Positions 1-12,658 are shown, counted from the stretch's first letter. The stretch: DNA of 64,000 nucleotides from Liquidambar formosana (GCA_039720395.1 CM077823.1:5694909-5758908); one strand, 5' to 3'. Translations and numbers: made by a program. The notes: generated by a model not told the origin, from the letters alone.

Positions 1-436
1 GATCTTTCTGAACCAAACTCGTTCATAGTCCTTATTGTATTTCAGACCCTTTTTTTCCATCTCCTATTTTCTTTCTTGTCTATGTGGGGGTGGGGGTAGG
101 GGTAGGGGTAGGGAAGAGATGCAGCTAAGAAACTAGTAGTAGTTGGAAATAATCATGCTCGGAGCTCATTCAAGCATGGCTGCAACTATTGATTCTTTCA
201 CTTCTATGTCTGCTCTGCACATAATCATTAGCCCTGGAAATTAACAAATGATAAAAAAGAGACAATCAGGATTTCAATTCATCACAATGTGGTAGAAATT
301 TTTTAAAAATTGAGGTACAAAAGCACCACTAGGAAGCATTCCCTAAGTCTTTTGAGCATGTTTTTTTTTTTTTTTCCATTTTGCTTTCTTCCACTTTTGG
401 ATTTGAAGTAATCCATTTATCCTTCAGAATGGGGTC
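1..436. other. Non-coding AT-rich sequence with a G-rich tract
   Basis: No gene is visible. The stretch has poly-T runs (361-375) and a G-rich plus-strand tract at 86-113, made of five G-runs of three to five separated by T or TA, which fits a G-quadruplex-type sequence. Confidence 0.5.
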
Positions 437-671
437 TTTTTTTTTTTTTTTTTTTTTTTGGATATGAGGAGGAATCTGTCTAATTTATAGTCAAGATCAA
501 CTCCTAGCTTAGCCGACTGGTAAACCTCCACGAGTACATGCACCGCATGCTTAACACATGTGCCAGGTAAGTCACAAGGCTTACGCCTTGGGCATGTGGC
601 CTCTGAGACTCAAAAGAAGACCTCGGAATCAATACCTAACACCCTGACCATCTGAGCTGACCCCACGGGTT
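437..671 (-). mobile_element. tRNA-derived SINE with 11-bp target-site duplication
   Basis: A short retroposon read on the minus strand. The poly-A tail appears as a T run at 437-459 on the plus strand. It is bounded by the identical 11-mer AGAATGGGGTC at 426-436 and 672-682, the target-site duplication expected of LINE-mediated insertion. The minus-strand head has an A-box-like stretch (GTCAGCTCAGATGG) followed about 40 bases later by a weak B-box-like stretch (TTTTGAGTCTC), so a tRNA origin is likely. No protein is encoded. The family name is unknown to me. Confidence 0.75.
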
Positions 672-682
672 AGAATGGGGTC

Positions 683-1938
683 ATTACAAAAGAAAAATCG
701 ATTCATTGCAATGACTTGTAGTCACCTCTGAAATAATTAAAGAACACATGATTGTATCTCTTGGAAACTTAAATTGAGACATCGACTAGTAACAAATAAA
801 AGGTTCAATATCAAATGCTATGCAGAACACAATATAATGATTTCCTTTCCACAAAATTTCCAGATTCACCCAAACTAAAATTAAACATATGGAACTTCAA
901 ACTACAGTGATTCCCCAAAATGAAAATTAATCATTTGGAACCTCAAACCACAGTTATCAGAATCTCATCCCAGGTGGGGAAACCATTCCTGAAACTGACG
1001 AGAAACCTCTCAGAAGATTTCTAGGGGAACCCATTCCAACAAGCAAGAATGTTGAGGAACCGTGGTATTTCCCACAAGAAAATTTATGAAATGAACCGAT
1101 TCCAACAAGCAAGAATGTTGAGGAATGTGGTACCTTCCTACAAGAAAATTTCATGAAAACTTTTATTTGAAAATATCTTGAAAAATAAGTTCAACATATG
1201 TTCTCTGTAAACTTTCTGTCCATTTTGACACACTTTCCCTGAAAGTTTCTCTTTACTCCAAAATGTTCCCTATAACACATTTCCCATATCCTCAAGTCAC
1301 ACTTTCACTTCCATTTCTCATGTGGTCTTCCATTTTTAGAAACAACATGAAAATGCAAGTATCAAACTCATTTTGTTACCCCCTTTGGCATTAAAGGCAC
1401 AAATTGATCATATAAAGTAGATGCATAACCAAAAGAGAATACAATATAACAAAAACAGAAGCAACCATCTCCAGGAAGATGATGACAATCATTCCATGAA
1501 ATCTCTAAAATCCTCTTATCTTAATAAGTGAATGAATAGCAAGTCTCATTTCAAATGCTCTTTAAAAAAATCAATAAACTGAAATGAAAAACAAGAGGAA
1601 AAGTTGTTGTTTTTTTTTTTTTTTTTTTTTTTTGTGTGGTGGTTTTACCAAGTACTACTCATGAAAAATGTGAAAAAGGAAAAAGAAAAGAAAAAGGAAC
1701 ATCTGTAGTTGCTACAGAATTAGGCTTCCCTACAAAACAAATCTAATCTAAATCTAATAAACTACATTGCTGATTCAGTTTGATCTGAATAGATAGTTCT
1801 CCATCTTGCTGCCATGAAAATTTTGTGTTTGGGGTTTCAACCGATTCCACAGAATACAACTATTCCAAAAATTGCCATTTTTCTAAGATTTATATGAAAA
1901 TCCCATCTCAAGAGGTCTGGTTTAAATCAGTGCCTGTT
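683..1938. other. No gene recognised
   Basis: AT-rich sequence with a short imperfect direct repeat around 1,030-1,145 (CATTCCAACAAGCAAGAATG occurs twice) and a poly-T run near 1,611-1,633. The longest ORF (957-1154, minus) is built on that repeat and resembles nothing I know. Confidence 0.4.
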
Positions 1939-2516
1939 GACACCACATACCTGGGCTCTAGAATAGCAGAACAAGAGTTGGCCCTTTTCCTTTACTTATC
2001 CCTGATTAACGTATAGAGAAGCAACTGGACAAACTAGAAATATAATGTGACTGATGTAAAACTGGAAACAAGGGTTTAGAAATTAAAACCAAATATGAAA
2101 TAAGATTTCTCAAAAATTTAAATTATTCAGAAGCAGGAGGCTAAATGGCAATGGCATGAAGGCAAAAACATAATCTTTACCCAAAAAAAAAGAAAAAAGG
2201 GAAGGGAAGAACACAATTAACATAAAGTTGCTGATAAGCTACCAAAAATATGGGGAGGGGATGCAAATTTCCATTGCACTCATGAAAACTCTTCTTTTAA
2301 TGAGGCAAAACTACTAAATTGTTAAATAATCACTAGTAGCAATAGAAACTAACCTGTTCTTAGGAGAAGCTGTATTGCCTTTAGTTTTTCTCCTGAGAAG
2401 TAGGGGCATCATTATCTTAGTGTTCCTTTTCTATAGCTTACCTGCCATAGAAGAACAAGACACCCACATTTCTCCTAGCATTATATAAAGATTGCAGCTC
2501 AGCCCAGCCAGCTCTA
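1939..2516 (-). other. Possible exons of an unrecognised minus-strand gene or gene remnant
   Basis: Two short minus-strand stretches look exon-like. One, about 2,437-2,515, lies between a possible acceptor (GGTATAG) and a good donor (GGCAG|GTAAGC) and reads AGWAELQSLYNARRNVG and onward without stops. A second, near 1,949-1,990, ends in a good donor (CCCAG|GTATGT) with a stop-free frame before it. I could not link them into a gene or recognise a family. They may equally be chance or a decayed fragment. Confidence 0.18.
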
Positions 2517-2519
2517 TAC

Positions 2520-3407
2520 CCAATACAAAATGTAAAGACAAAGTTATATGATAATCCTAGCAGTACCCTTTTAATGTTTTGATGTCCATGATCTTGATGC
2601 CTAACTTAATGAATACTATACCTTGTCTGAAGAAACAAACTTAAAGAAATCAAAAGAATGGGCCTTCCTGTCTGGAGAGCCAAAACAAGAGAGGCCTATT
2701 GGTGCTTTATAAAGTAGCCACTTTTGAGTACAAAAATACCATTGATGTGGCAATTTCTAACCCAACCTCTTAACCGGCACAAACCCATTAAGCTAATGAC
2801 GAAGATGAGCACAAATGACGAGTCCTCAAACGCTTATAAATAGAATTAGTTTGGATAAGTACAATATCATCAATGAACTTGTTAAATATAATTATGAAGT
2901 TTAATATAAATATTTTATTAGATGCTAAACTAATTTGCCCACAAATATAATTATATATTTATAACTAACATTAGCAATTAATATAAAATGATATAGTGGC
3001 AATATACATGGGTACTGGGCAGATTAGCATTGAAAGGGTTGTTTATGGCATTTTGGAGTAAAGGCCTGTTCGATATCATTGCTGGCTGACCCGATCCAAC
3101 CTCCCCCCACCAACCACCACCCCCTCCCCAAAAAAAAAAAAAAAAAAACACCAAAAAAAAGAAAGAAAAAAGGATGTTATCATGGGTAGGGTGGCAGTAT
3201 CTCACAAATCTTCCACTAAATGGAAAAAACTATAAAGGAAAAAAAGGGCTCAGAAGATTTAGACTAAAGAAAAAAAAAGGCTGTTGCAAGGTACCATTCT
3301 ATATATATTAAAGTTCTGAATGTCATTTGAATTGTATAGCTATATCAAATCCCACATACAAAACAGCTAGAGGAAATCAGACCACACACAATAGAAAAAA
3401 GAGAGGG

Positions 3408-3438
<31 letters not shown>

Positions 3439-3842
3439 GAGAGGGTGGGAGAGAGAGAGAATCAATGTTGGATATCTTACAGCTATGCATCACCAGAATT
3501 GCCATGATTCAAGAGAAGAAAGAAATGGGTCTGTAACAAAAAGAAACAGATCTAGAAAAGGGAGTGATGTAGTCCACAACCACATTTATTCCTCAATTCC
3601 TCTTAAAATAACCTGTTGATAAGAACCCACAACTTTTGTCAGAAACACTAAAGCTAATAGCTAAATTATTGTTTGAAAATATGAATGTCCAACAATAAAG
3701 ATAAACCATACTAGCAACACTAAACCCCCCAAACACACGCACAAAAAAAAAAAAAAACAACACACCCAAACAGAAAAATAAATAAATAAATAAGTAGTGA
3801 ACAGAAAAAGGAAAAAAAGGAAAAAAAAAGTAGTGGCAGCAA

Positions 3843-3884
<42 letters not shown>

Positions 3885-4013
3885 AACACACAACACACAC
3901 GTGTATGCATGTATACATGAACTACCAGTAAGTTAAGGACCATTTTCTTCAAAAATAAAAAAGAATTCTAGAAAAGAAATGCAGCAATAATTACAGTATA
4001 TATAATAATAAAG

Positions 4014-4057
<44 letters not shown>

Positions 4058-5320
4058 GGGAGTCTTTTCCCTCCAATGCATTGAGTGAGGGGCTTTTTTC
4101 AACAAGACAATCACCATGTCTGAGAAAGATATGAAAGCCTATCTACAACTGTTCCCAAATAAATCCTAACACTTTTTAAGGACATCAAATTCATTTGAAA
4201 ATCATATTATGTCACATAAATAACCTTTCATGTTACAAATATCTTGTGTGTTTCTTTTGTCAACTTGGGAAGCCAAGGTAAAAAAAAAAAACCAAAAATT
4301 TCAATACCCAAAGCATTGCTCATAACAAGCATTTAACAAATTTATCAAACCCCCCCGCCCCCCCAAAAAAAAGTGTATATATATATACATATATATATCA
4401 ATATAAATATGAATTGTGGCTTCGCTCTTCAGTCACCCTTCAGAAAAGAGACTTGGAGACAGAGAGAGTGAAGTGATAAAAGAATTATAAACTATTCAAA
4501 GGTATAAAAAAGCCAAAACACATGGCTTATCAATTAGTATATATATTTTACAAAATTAACTCAACATACCCATTTCATGCAATGGGGTCACATTCAGGAA
4601 AAGATGATTATTTCCCACTTCCATCTAAGACAATTTCCTAAAGAGAAGGGCCCCATGACAAGAAAGCACACTAAAGCCTATGTTGAAATTTTAGTCACTG
4701 AAGGATATATTTATCTTCTTTACTTTTCTTTTCTCTCTCTTTCCAAACCCAAATGTCCACTTCAAGCAACCTTTCACTTCCCAACATTTTACCAAGAAAA
4801 TCTCATCAGAGTTTCAAATTTCAAAGAAAATTAAGGAAAATAAGATTGCATGGGAAAGAAAATTAATAATCATACATACTCTATTATTAACTTCTTTATC
4901 ACGTTCTTAGCTTTGCTTTTTCTAGCTCTTTCTTCCCATTCTTCACTTTTTCTCAGGCGCTCCTCTCTCTCTCTTCCCCTCTCTAAACGTGTAGGAATGA
5001 TGGCTATGGCTGAAGATAATTTGTCTTTTCGTTTCTGTTTTATTTGTGTTTGTTTTTCTTCTTTTACCTCCATCTTTACTAAATCATAAAGGATAAATCC
5101 ATGAACTCAATTTTTACACTTCAGCTGATTTGTCAAATGGTAAGTAGAACTTGACTACATTAGCCTTTAGGAATACTACTGGAATTTATGAATCTAATGG
5201 TTTAAAAATGAAATGCAAAAATTGAGTTAATGGATCCTGACCCAATGATAAATTACAAAAAAAAAAAAAAAAAACCCCTAAAATGTAGTCCCATAAAAAA
5301 TTATTTCGATATCCCAAACC
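2520..5320. other. Non-coding stretch rich in microsatellites
   Basis: No gene recognised. The stretch holds GA repeats (3,401-3,461 and 4,017-4,055), a CT tract running into a CA tract (3,843-3,900), several poly-A runs and an AT repeat near 4,375-4,398. ORFs here translate these simple repeats (runs of R-E, or of F). Confidence 0.6.
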
Positions 5321-6094
5321 ACATTGTCTGTTTTTCAAGTTTATACTATGCTAAGCTCATATGATTTTTATTTCACTCTCAACTAATTTCTTAAGAATGT
5401 GTGTAACATGTGCCATTGTTGGTATTAAAAATAAATAAAAAAAAACGATTTTTTTTTTCTTACCACTAGAGGTAGTAACACACAATACCTTGGTTATTTA
5501 ATTATGATGAAAGTTTTAAACCAACCTATAAACTCCTTACATCATCACATGAGAATAGCTAGAGTGTTTGCCATGTGTGTCTTACTACCACAATGTAAAA
5601 GGAAGTGAAAGAAAAAGGTTTCTTCCAAGTTAGAACCCAGTAAAAATTTATGAGAGACTTAATAAATTTTTTCCCAAAATAAATGCTACTCATCCCACAT
5701 CTTTTACATGCAACTTACAAAGTGTGACACCCACACAAGTCCCACTGAGCGCGTTTGGGGTAAGACATTAAAGGGTAATGATTTCAATTACAACCCATTT
5801 TGCATTAATTAATGCTTACGATAGATTTGTGTTGTGGTTAATCCCAAGAAAAAGTGAAAAGTTGAACATAAAACCTTTCATTTATTAAAAAGTAGTATTT
5901 TCCACTGACATTCATGACTCATATGATGAGAGAGCATGCAGATATGACTCATGTGATGAGAGAGAGAGAGAGAGTGGGAGAGAAAGTTCTTTATTAATTT
6001 ATTTTTTATTATTTTAATTTTGATGTGGCAACAAAACCCTTCGTTTTGATGTCCAACAAACATGAGCCGAGAAAATTTTAGGACATCTCTCTAG

Positions 6095-6640
6095 TTAACA
6101 AAGATACTCGCATTGACACAGACTAAAAACACCACCACTACTATTGCAAATTCCTGTGCCATTTTAAATTTGGCCGCACAATTTGCATTACAACACTCTT
6201 TAACACAATTGACACCGCAGAAACCCAAACCATTAGTGCAATTCCTTAGTGGCGCGGGTGGCGTTGCTTCCTCCACAATATGCCCCACTGCATCACCAGC
6301 ATTCGTTAAAATTATATTAGCATGCCATACATCATTTCAATAGAAGAGACAGAGAAAAAATAAAAAAATCTAGGCACATTTGTGTATAGAAATTATTATC
6401 TAGAGAGATGACATGAGTTCACATCCTACTAAAAAAAAATAAAAATAAAGATAGATTTTGATTATTTAGGACAAAAGATGTCAAAGGGTTATAAGAAATT
6501 GGAGTTTAACTATTGGTTTTCTTCTGTATCTTTTTGCTGTTTCTTTTTTTCCCCTACTGAAGCAAATGGAATGGAAGAAAATATACCTGATGCAAAAACA
6601 AGGAGTGCTAGGAGAATGAAGTAAAGGATAGGTTAGCCAT
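6095..6640 (-). pseudogene. Defensin-like (DEFL) pseudogene
   Basis: Decayed paralogue of the gene at 18,094-18,663. Exon 1 would run 6,640 to 6,587 and exon 2 from 6,287 to 6,095, with the same splice sites. Exon 1 is 54 bp against 58 in the intact copy: a 4-bp deletion in the signal-peptide region shifts the frame to a stop (codon 11, TAG). In exon 2 a run of four A replaces five near 6,162-6,165 (plus-strand T run). This one-base deletion abolishes the last cysteines (G-x-C, C-x-C and terminal C). The upstream 33-36 bp holding the TATA motif of the other copy are missing near 6,711. The reading NCTNGLGFCGVNC and so on still shows the family. Non-function is inferred from three independent lesions. 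Confidence 0.75.
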
Positions 6641-7288
6641 CTCAACACTGAAGTTAGAACCAACTAATTCGATCTCAAGCTAAGTGCATGAAAGAGTTGG
6701 TGATGTTGTGGTACCCTATTATTTGGGATTTTTTGTGGAGTGAAAATCTTCTCTAAATGGGCAGTCCAACCTTTACAAGAGAAATCAGTTTTGGGTGGAC
6801 CAAAACTCTCTCTCAGTGGCCGGTAGTCCATTATTTATGAAAGAAAAATATATTTCCAAAATCAAAGGAAATCCAAGAAAAAAAAAAATCTAAGGAATCA
6901 AATACTGCTAGCTCTATATTGGGATGGGTCAACTTATGACTAAACAAGCATTGAAATGCCCCAACTGAATTTTGATCCAAGGGCCATGGCTGGCTTAACA
7001 TCTTTTTTAAATATTTATTTTTCGTTCAAAATATATAGTTTGTCTATCTTTCCTTCTCTATATTTTCGGTTTTCCTTCTTGCTGTGATCACTTCAATCAG
7101 AAGCCCTCAATCAAGGGATCACACTGTAAATCTCTCTCCTTTATTCTTGTAATATCCCTCAAATTAAGGGATCACACTGTAAATATCTCTCCATTATTCT
7201 TGTAATATTCCTGAAATTAGAGGATCTTAATGATTCGTATTATTGTATATATTCCATAGATGACAATGAGAATACATAATTATTTAAG
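6641..7288. other. Upstream region of the DEFL pseudogene
   Basis: Non-coding and homologous to 18,664-19,315. It contains imperfect direct repeats of a unit around AAGGGATCACACTGTAAATA near 7,112-7,210. No gene is visible. Confidence 0.5.
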
Positions 7289-7990
7289 GGGAGAATGACA
7301 GAATAGTGGGTCAAAATAAAAGTAATTCCAAATAAAGGATCCAATCTTTCTTATTCCATTTAGAGTGGTAAGTAATATACTTTAATTCCTAGAAAAGGGC
7401 TTCTACCATCTACCATTTTATGATACCCTATTCTACCCATTATTTATTTATTTATTTATTTTTAATATCCTACCTAAATACACTTCTTATATTAAAGTAT
7501 TAAACTTATCCCTTCTATCTTAATTTAAAAATCTAAAAATATAATTCAAAATGACCAATCATATATTTATTTTTCAACTAAAATTATAATCATCTACACA
7601 CTTAGATTTGGAAAGGCTTTTATTTTTTATTTTTTCCGTTATGTAGTTGAATGACATCCTTGTAAATGAAAGTTTCTAATCCCCTAACAAACATATAAAT
7701 ATATGGAGAACCACTTTTTTTTTTCTCCTCTTTCTCAACACAGAAGAGAAATATGGAGTATTAGGGTTAGGTTTTATTTATTTAATAAGGAAAAAGGTGA
7801 ATGGTTTGACAAACTGGGACTGGGGTGAAGCAAAAAAAAAAAAAAAACTAAAATGATGTAATGGACATTTGATTTTAAATTCACTTTTTTTGGAATTAAA
7901 ATTCATTATTGCAATTTTGAATGGAATATGAGAGTTTTAGCCTTTTTTTAGGATTACTTTTATTTTGACCAATCATTTTGTCATTTTCCC
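7289..7990. mobile_element. Mutator-like non-autonomous TIR element with 9-bp TSD
   Basis: A 702-bp element whose left end (GGGAGAATGACAGAATAGTG...) is the inverted repeat of its right end (...TTGTCATTTTCCC), with similarity continuing about 40 bp inward (TCAAAATAAAAGTAAT). It is bounded by the exact 9-mer TTATTTAAG at 7,280-7,288 and 7,991-7,999. The paralogous site near 19,312 has a single copy of that target (TTATTCAAG) and no insert, so the boundaries are confirmed by an empty site. No transposase is encoded. Confidence 0.85.
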
Positions 7991-8320
7991 TTATTTAAGA
8001 TGTCAATGAACACACAAAATATTTTTATATCATTTTTTGAGTAATAAACTTTGTTGGTATTAGGTTGGTAATTACTTATGTTTAATTATATTAAATTCTA
8101 CTAGATCTTACCCCGTAGAGACTAGGATGTAGGGATTAGTAGCATCGCCACTCAAGCAAAAAAAAAAGAAAAGGGATTTGTAGCTATAGCCCCATACTAT
8201 GGGAGACCTTTTACAATAGAACCAAAAATAAATTTGTTAACTTAAAAACCCCATTTAACCCTAAATAGACCAAAATACCCTTTATATACACCTAACCCAT
8301 TGTTCTCCCTCACTTTTACC

Positions 8321-9062
8321 TAGGGGTGCAACTCGGTACGGGACGGTACAGGATAGGGGCATTTATGGACCATCCCGAAGTAATTTGGGACTTGAAAAAT
8401 GGAACCGGAATCAAACCAATTTGTATATTGTCTCCGGATCGTACCATACTGAAAAATACCGATCCGGAACGATTCGGTTCTCGGTATTTATTAGTTTGTT
8501 TTCCTTGAGTAAAAATAACTACTTCCAACCAAATATTGTCCGCTTGATTAGCCACAAAAATGGGCTACTTCATTGCACATTTGCACTTGGCCATCAAGGA
8601 TTTACATATACCTGCTCTTCCACAAAATGGGCTTACATAAAGTTCATAAAGTCATAAATACATAATCATTAATCATAATTCATTGATTCATTCATAGCAG
8701 TGAATGAGTGTTTTTTATTTATTTATTTTTTTGTTTTAGGCAAAAGTCAAATGACTGAATGAGGGTTATTTATTTATTTGTTAAGGAATAACGAAACGGA
8801 AATAATATATATTATATATTATACATATAAATATATATATATAATATTATATATCACTGGTTCTCAGTCCAAGAATTCGGTTCCTGGAATTCAATCTGGG
8901 ATGGTTCTAAACACCCCTAAACCGAGTCTCGGACCAAAAAAATTCGGTTTTTGAAAAAAGTCCCGAGTTCTGGACCGAACACTGTTTGTCTCGGACTGGA
9001 CTGGACTGAATTGCTCGGAATGGTCTGGTCCTTGAAATTCCCCGAACCAAGTTACACCCCTA
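8321..9062. mobile_element. Putative hAT-like MITE
   Basis: Ends TAGGGGTGCAACTCGG (left) and the inverted form of CCGAACCAAGTTACACCCCTA (right) are inverted repeats of the TAGGGGTGTAA type, often seen on plant hAT elements. The flanking 8-mers CTTTTACC and TTCTCACC match at only five of eight positions, so the TSD is decayed or absent. The interior repeats words such as GGTTCTCGG/CGGACC. Not coding. Confidence 0.5.
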
Positions 9063-9409
9063 TTCTCACCCTACTCTCTCTCTCTTCTTTTCTCTCTTGC
9101 ACATTATGTTCTCTTTCTCTTCCATGGTTACCACTGGTGATCGAACTCTAACTACCTATCGACCATTGTTCGACCTCCAACGATCCTATCACTGTCCTTT
9201 TCCATCTCTGGCAACTTCTATGAGATTCATGACTTTCCTCTACTTTCATCTCAACAAAAAACCAAGCTGTAATCCATCACACTAGTTAGATCACCATCTT
9301 CTTCATTTATGTTCTCTTCTTCTTCTTCGAAACACGTTCCTATTTAAAATGGAGAAAAAATGGCATAATATAAAACGTTATTTACAAAAAGTTGCAGAAT
9401 TCATTTGGA

Positions 9410-10210
9410 AACCGTCACATTTTACTATTTCATGCTATTAAAATTTCTACAGCAAATGGTAATAGTTTACTATGTTGGCTATAAAAAAAACAGCATTTCT
9501 CAGTGCTACTAAAATTACTACAGCAAAGAATAACAGTTTACTATTTTGGATATAAAAAATAGCATTTATCGTGCTACTAAAATTTTTATAGCAAATAGTA
9601 ACACTTTACCATGTTGACTATAAAAAATAGCATTTTTCGTGCTATTAAAATTTTTACAGTAAATAGTAACAGTTTACTATTTTGGTCATAAAAAACTATT
9701 GTTTTCTCATGCTTACTAAAATTTTAACTGCAACAATAATAACAGTTTACTATTTTGGCCTTAAAAAATAGCATTTTTTGTGCTATTAAAATTTCTACAT
9801 CAAATAGTAATAGTTTACTATGTTGGCTATAAAAAACAGCATTTCTCATGTTACTACAATTTCTACAGCCAGTAGTAACTAGTTTACTATTTTAGCTATA
9901 AAAAATAGCATTTCTCATTCTACTACAAATTCTACAGCAGATAGCCATGGTTAACCAAAAACCAAAAAAAAAAAAAAAAAGAAGAAGAAAGGGAGAAGAT
10001 AGCCATAGTAATTTCAACTAGATTTGGTGGGACAAAGGAAAAAAAAAATGAAAAGAAGAAGAAGAAGAAGAAGAAATAGATGACAGTTTACTATGTTGAC
10101 TATAAAAAATAGCATTTCTCATGCTACTACAATGTCTGCAGCAAATAGTAATAGTTTACTATTTTAGCTATAAAAAACAGCATTTCTCGTGCTACTACAA
10201 ATTCTACAGC
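9410..10210. repeat. 66-bp minisatellite (about 10 units in two blocks)
   Basis: Degenerate tandem units of about 62-75 bp built on TTTACTATTTTGGCTATAAA, then AAATAGCATTTCTCGTGCTA, then CTAAAATTTCTACAGCAAAT. About eight units run from 9,410 to 9,950 and two more from 10,084 to 10,210. The blocks are separated by a GAAGAAGAA-rich segment that is itself duplicated (9,945-10,075 and 10,212-10,375). Confidence 0.85.
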
Positions 10211-10770
10211 AAATAGCTATGGTTGAATAAACTAAATAAATAAATAAAAAAGAAGAAGAAGAAGAAGAAAGGGAGTAGATAGCCATGGTAATTTTCGACC
10301 ATATCTGGTAGGGACAAAGGAAAAAAAAAAAATGAAAAGAAGAAGAAGAAAAAGAAGACGAAGAAAAAATAGAGGACAGCCTATGGCTAGCTAGTAATAG
10401 ATCTGGTAAGGGAAGGAGAAGAGAGAAAGAGAACGATAGGTTGTGGAAGTGGAGGTGGTGGTGGCTCGTCGGAGAAGAGACGTTGCTTGGTTGCTGTCGG
10501 AGAGATGTTATTGGTGGGAACCATGAGAGAGTGGTAGCTATCGTCGGAGAAGAGCCATCGCCGGTGGGAGTTGTTGTCAGTGGAACCATGTGAGAGAGGA
10601 ATAACCCAAAAAAAAATCTGATAAATAGATAAGGCTAAAATAGGAATTTCTAAAAAATGGTTTTCCTTATAGTGAAAGAATCTCTGAAAAATGGGGTTAT
10701 GGAGTTAAAATTCTTATGGTGGGGTTATTGTTAAAAGTAGTCCCCTATTAGGGGTAATTGCTAATTTTCT

Positions 10771-11069
10771 CAAAAAAATAGAAGGGTATTACTTCAGTTG
10801 CTTTTATTTATTGTTTTTTGGGTAAATTATAGAAAACTATCCTATAGTTTGGGTCGGGTTAGGTCATATTTCAGTTTAGGGTTCTAAGCTTCAATTTTGT
10901 CAATTCAATATCTAAATTATTAGTTGAGTTACAGTTAGGGGCCTACCGCTAAGTGTCGCTTGTTGACCAAATAGTAAATGCTTGATATGTTGGCACGTAA
11001 CCAAACTTTTTTATATTATTCATACTTTGTCCTATTTATGTATATGAAAGCCCCATTTCACCCCTAGTC
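10771..11069. other. No gene recognised
   Basis: AT-rich spacer with no ORF or repeat that I could name, ending at the target site of the next LTR. Confidence 0.4.
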
Positions 11070-11074
11070 AACAT

Positions 11075-12658
11075 TGATCATCTCAAATTTAATTACCCGT
11101 AGGATGCAAAATTTGTATATAGTAGCAGTACGGGTGTCGTACCATAAGAACTGTACTGAGATTATCTTAATTTTGAAAATTGAATACTAAAATTTTTCAC
11201 AAAGATGATTTTTTGTGGTTTTGAACTCTATTAAATGTAAGCAAAATAAATTTATGTTTTCTTCAAGGAGAGGAATACTTAGGGTCTCGAATCCACCACT
11301 AATATTGTAAAAAATGCTCTTATTGTAATGTGTTTTAAGGATTTATTATTTGGTATGAGCAAGACTCATTATAGCTACAAACCCAATGACGTCATCAAGA
11401 AAGATTCATATATTTACAAATTAGGATGACTCATCAAAGATATAGCACGAATCGTCTCACCTACTCTACTCTAAACTAATTTATGGGCACGACTCGTCTT
11501 GTCTAAGCATGAATCATCTTAATCTCTAAATATATGTATAGTGAAAACCATTGCATAACTATTGCATTTAAAATCACAGAAATTAAACACAGTTTGAGAT
11601 AAAAACACTAAAACCAATTATATCAATAGTACAATCCTCCTAGTTATGCAATCCTCATACACAAATAATCAAATCTAAACACAATACAATAAAATACACA
11701 ATAGTTGATTAGGGCTTCATTTACACCTTAAGACAAAGATTAGTTGGCCATGTAGAAAACCAAGAATTGGTTTCTCCCCTTAGCTATCTCTATGCCTCCT
11801 CTTCTCGTGTCCCTAGTTATGTGTATTCCCTTGGTATTTTATAGGGATGGGGAAAGGATCTAATTGATTCCACAAGGCCAATGCAACACCCCCTTCTTTG
11901 AATTCATGGCTGCCCACTTTCTCAACGCCCAGTTTTCTGAATTCTTCTTAACTTTTTTATATATTAAAAAGTTAGGTGTAACAAGAACCCACTTAGCTTT
12001 GTTGGCCGTCCCCTGCTCATGCACTCATTCTCTTCTCATTCTTTTTCTCCTTTTTTTGTTCTTTATTCACTCTTGGTGTCTCCCCATTTATCCCCTACTC
12101 TAGCACTCTTTCACTATATATAATTCTTTAAACAAAACAATGTGCAATCACTTGGACAAATTCTGTCAGATTTGGATTTTTGCAAATAGGTCTACTTCCA
12201 ACTCATTTTTTTACTTGGAAAACATTCGAATCAGGAAATGCCATAAACTACAAAATTGTAGTCCTTCAAGTCTTCTTTCTCGAGCCACCCATTTCACCCA
12301 AATTGGATATGCGAATTACAAGTTATGGCCAGATTACCAAAACTTGATCAATTTGTGCAGATTTGCTGCTGAATTTGGGATTACAAATTTCCTTGCTTAA
12401 ACTTTGAATTCCAACTGCTCAAATCTTCAAAATTGTTGACCCAACTCTTATTGAAGCTCTATGAAATTCTAGGCAAATGAGAAACCCACTTCAAGTTGCA
12501 TTTAGTAGCTTAAGTAGCCCCAATTGTCATCTTTTTGGTGTAAACTCATCAGCCCTGCAATAAATCAAAAACACTTTAAACACACCAAATTAAATATAAT
12601 AAAATAACTAGAAAATATAAATTAGGGAGTAGTTTCAGTGAATATTTTGTGTTTATCA
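11075..12658. mobile_element. Solo LTR (1,584 bp) with 5-bp TSD AACAT
   Basis: Starts TGATCATCTC and ends TTTGTGTTTATCA, so it has TG...CA termini. It is flanked by AACAT at 11,070-11,074 and 12,659-12,663. No second LTR or pol gene is present, so it is best read as a solo LTR left by recombination between the two LTRs of a larger element, probably Ty3/gypsy type from its length. A possible TATA (TTTTATAGGG) lies near 11,837. ORFs inside (11,864-12,103 and 12,140-12,400) have no recognisable product. Confidence 0.75.

Larger units (their letters stand above)
5322..8080. repeat. Segmental duplication, copy 1 (partner 16,220-19,400)
   Basis: Sequence from about 5,322 to 8,080 matches about 16,220 to 19,400 in the same orientation, interrupted by indels. 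Shared landmarks are GTGCCATTGTTGGTATT (5,410 and 16,456), the defensin-like gene, the tract around CAAATGGAATGGAAG, and the tail TATTAGGTTGGTAATTA (about 8,058 and 19,378). Copy 1 contains an extra Mutator-like element (7,289-7,990). Copy 2 contains about 1 kb more before its gene (16,965-17,890). Confidence 0.85.
8170..10770. mobile_element. Possible composite TIR element enclosing a MITE and a minisatellite
   Basis: The left end (TAGCTATAGCCCCATACTAT) and the reverse complement of the right end (TAGCAATTACCCCTAATAGG) resemble each other over about 40 bp, suggesting an old Mutator-type element of about 2.6 kb. No clear TSD is seen. Inside are a hAT-like MITE, the 66-bp minisatellite and a Ser/Phe-rich minus-strand ORF (10,164-10,589), which reads through GAA and poly-purine repeats and looks non-genic. 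The element call is tentative. Confidence 0.3.

Noticed and set aside
3593..3952. 119-codon minus-strand ORF
   Set aside because: Made of CT/CA microsatellite translation (RERERE, VCVCV) and F runs; no protein features.
10164..10589. 141-codon Ser/Phe-rich minus-strand ORF
   Set aside because: Overlaps minisatellite units and GAAGAAGAA tracts; composition explained by the repeats.
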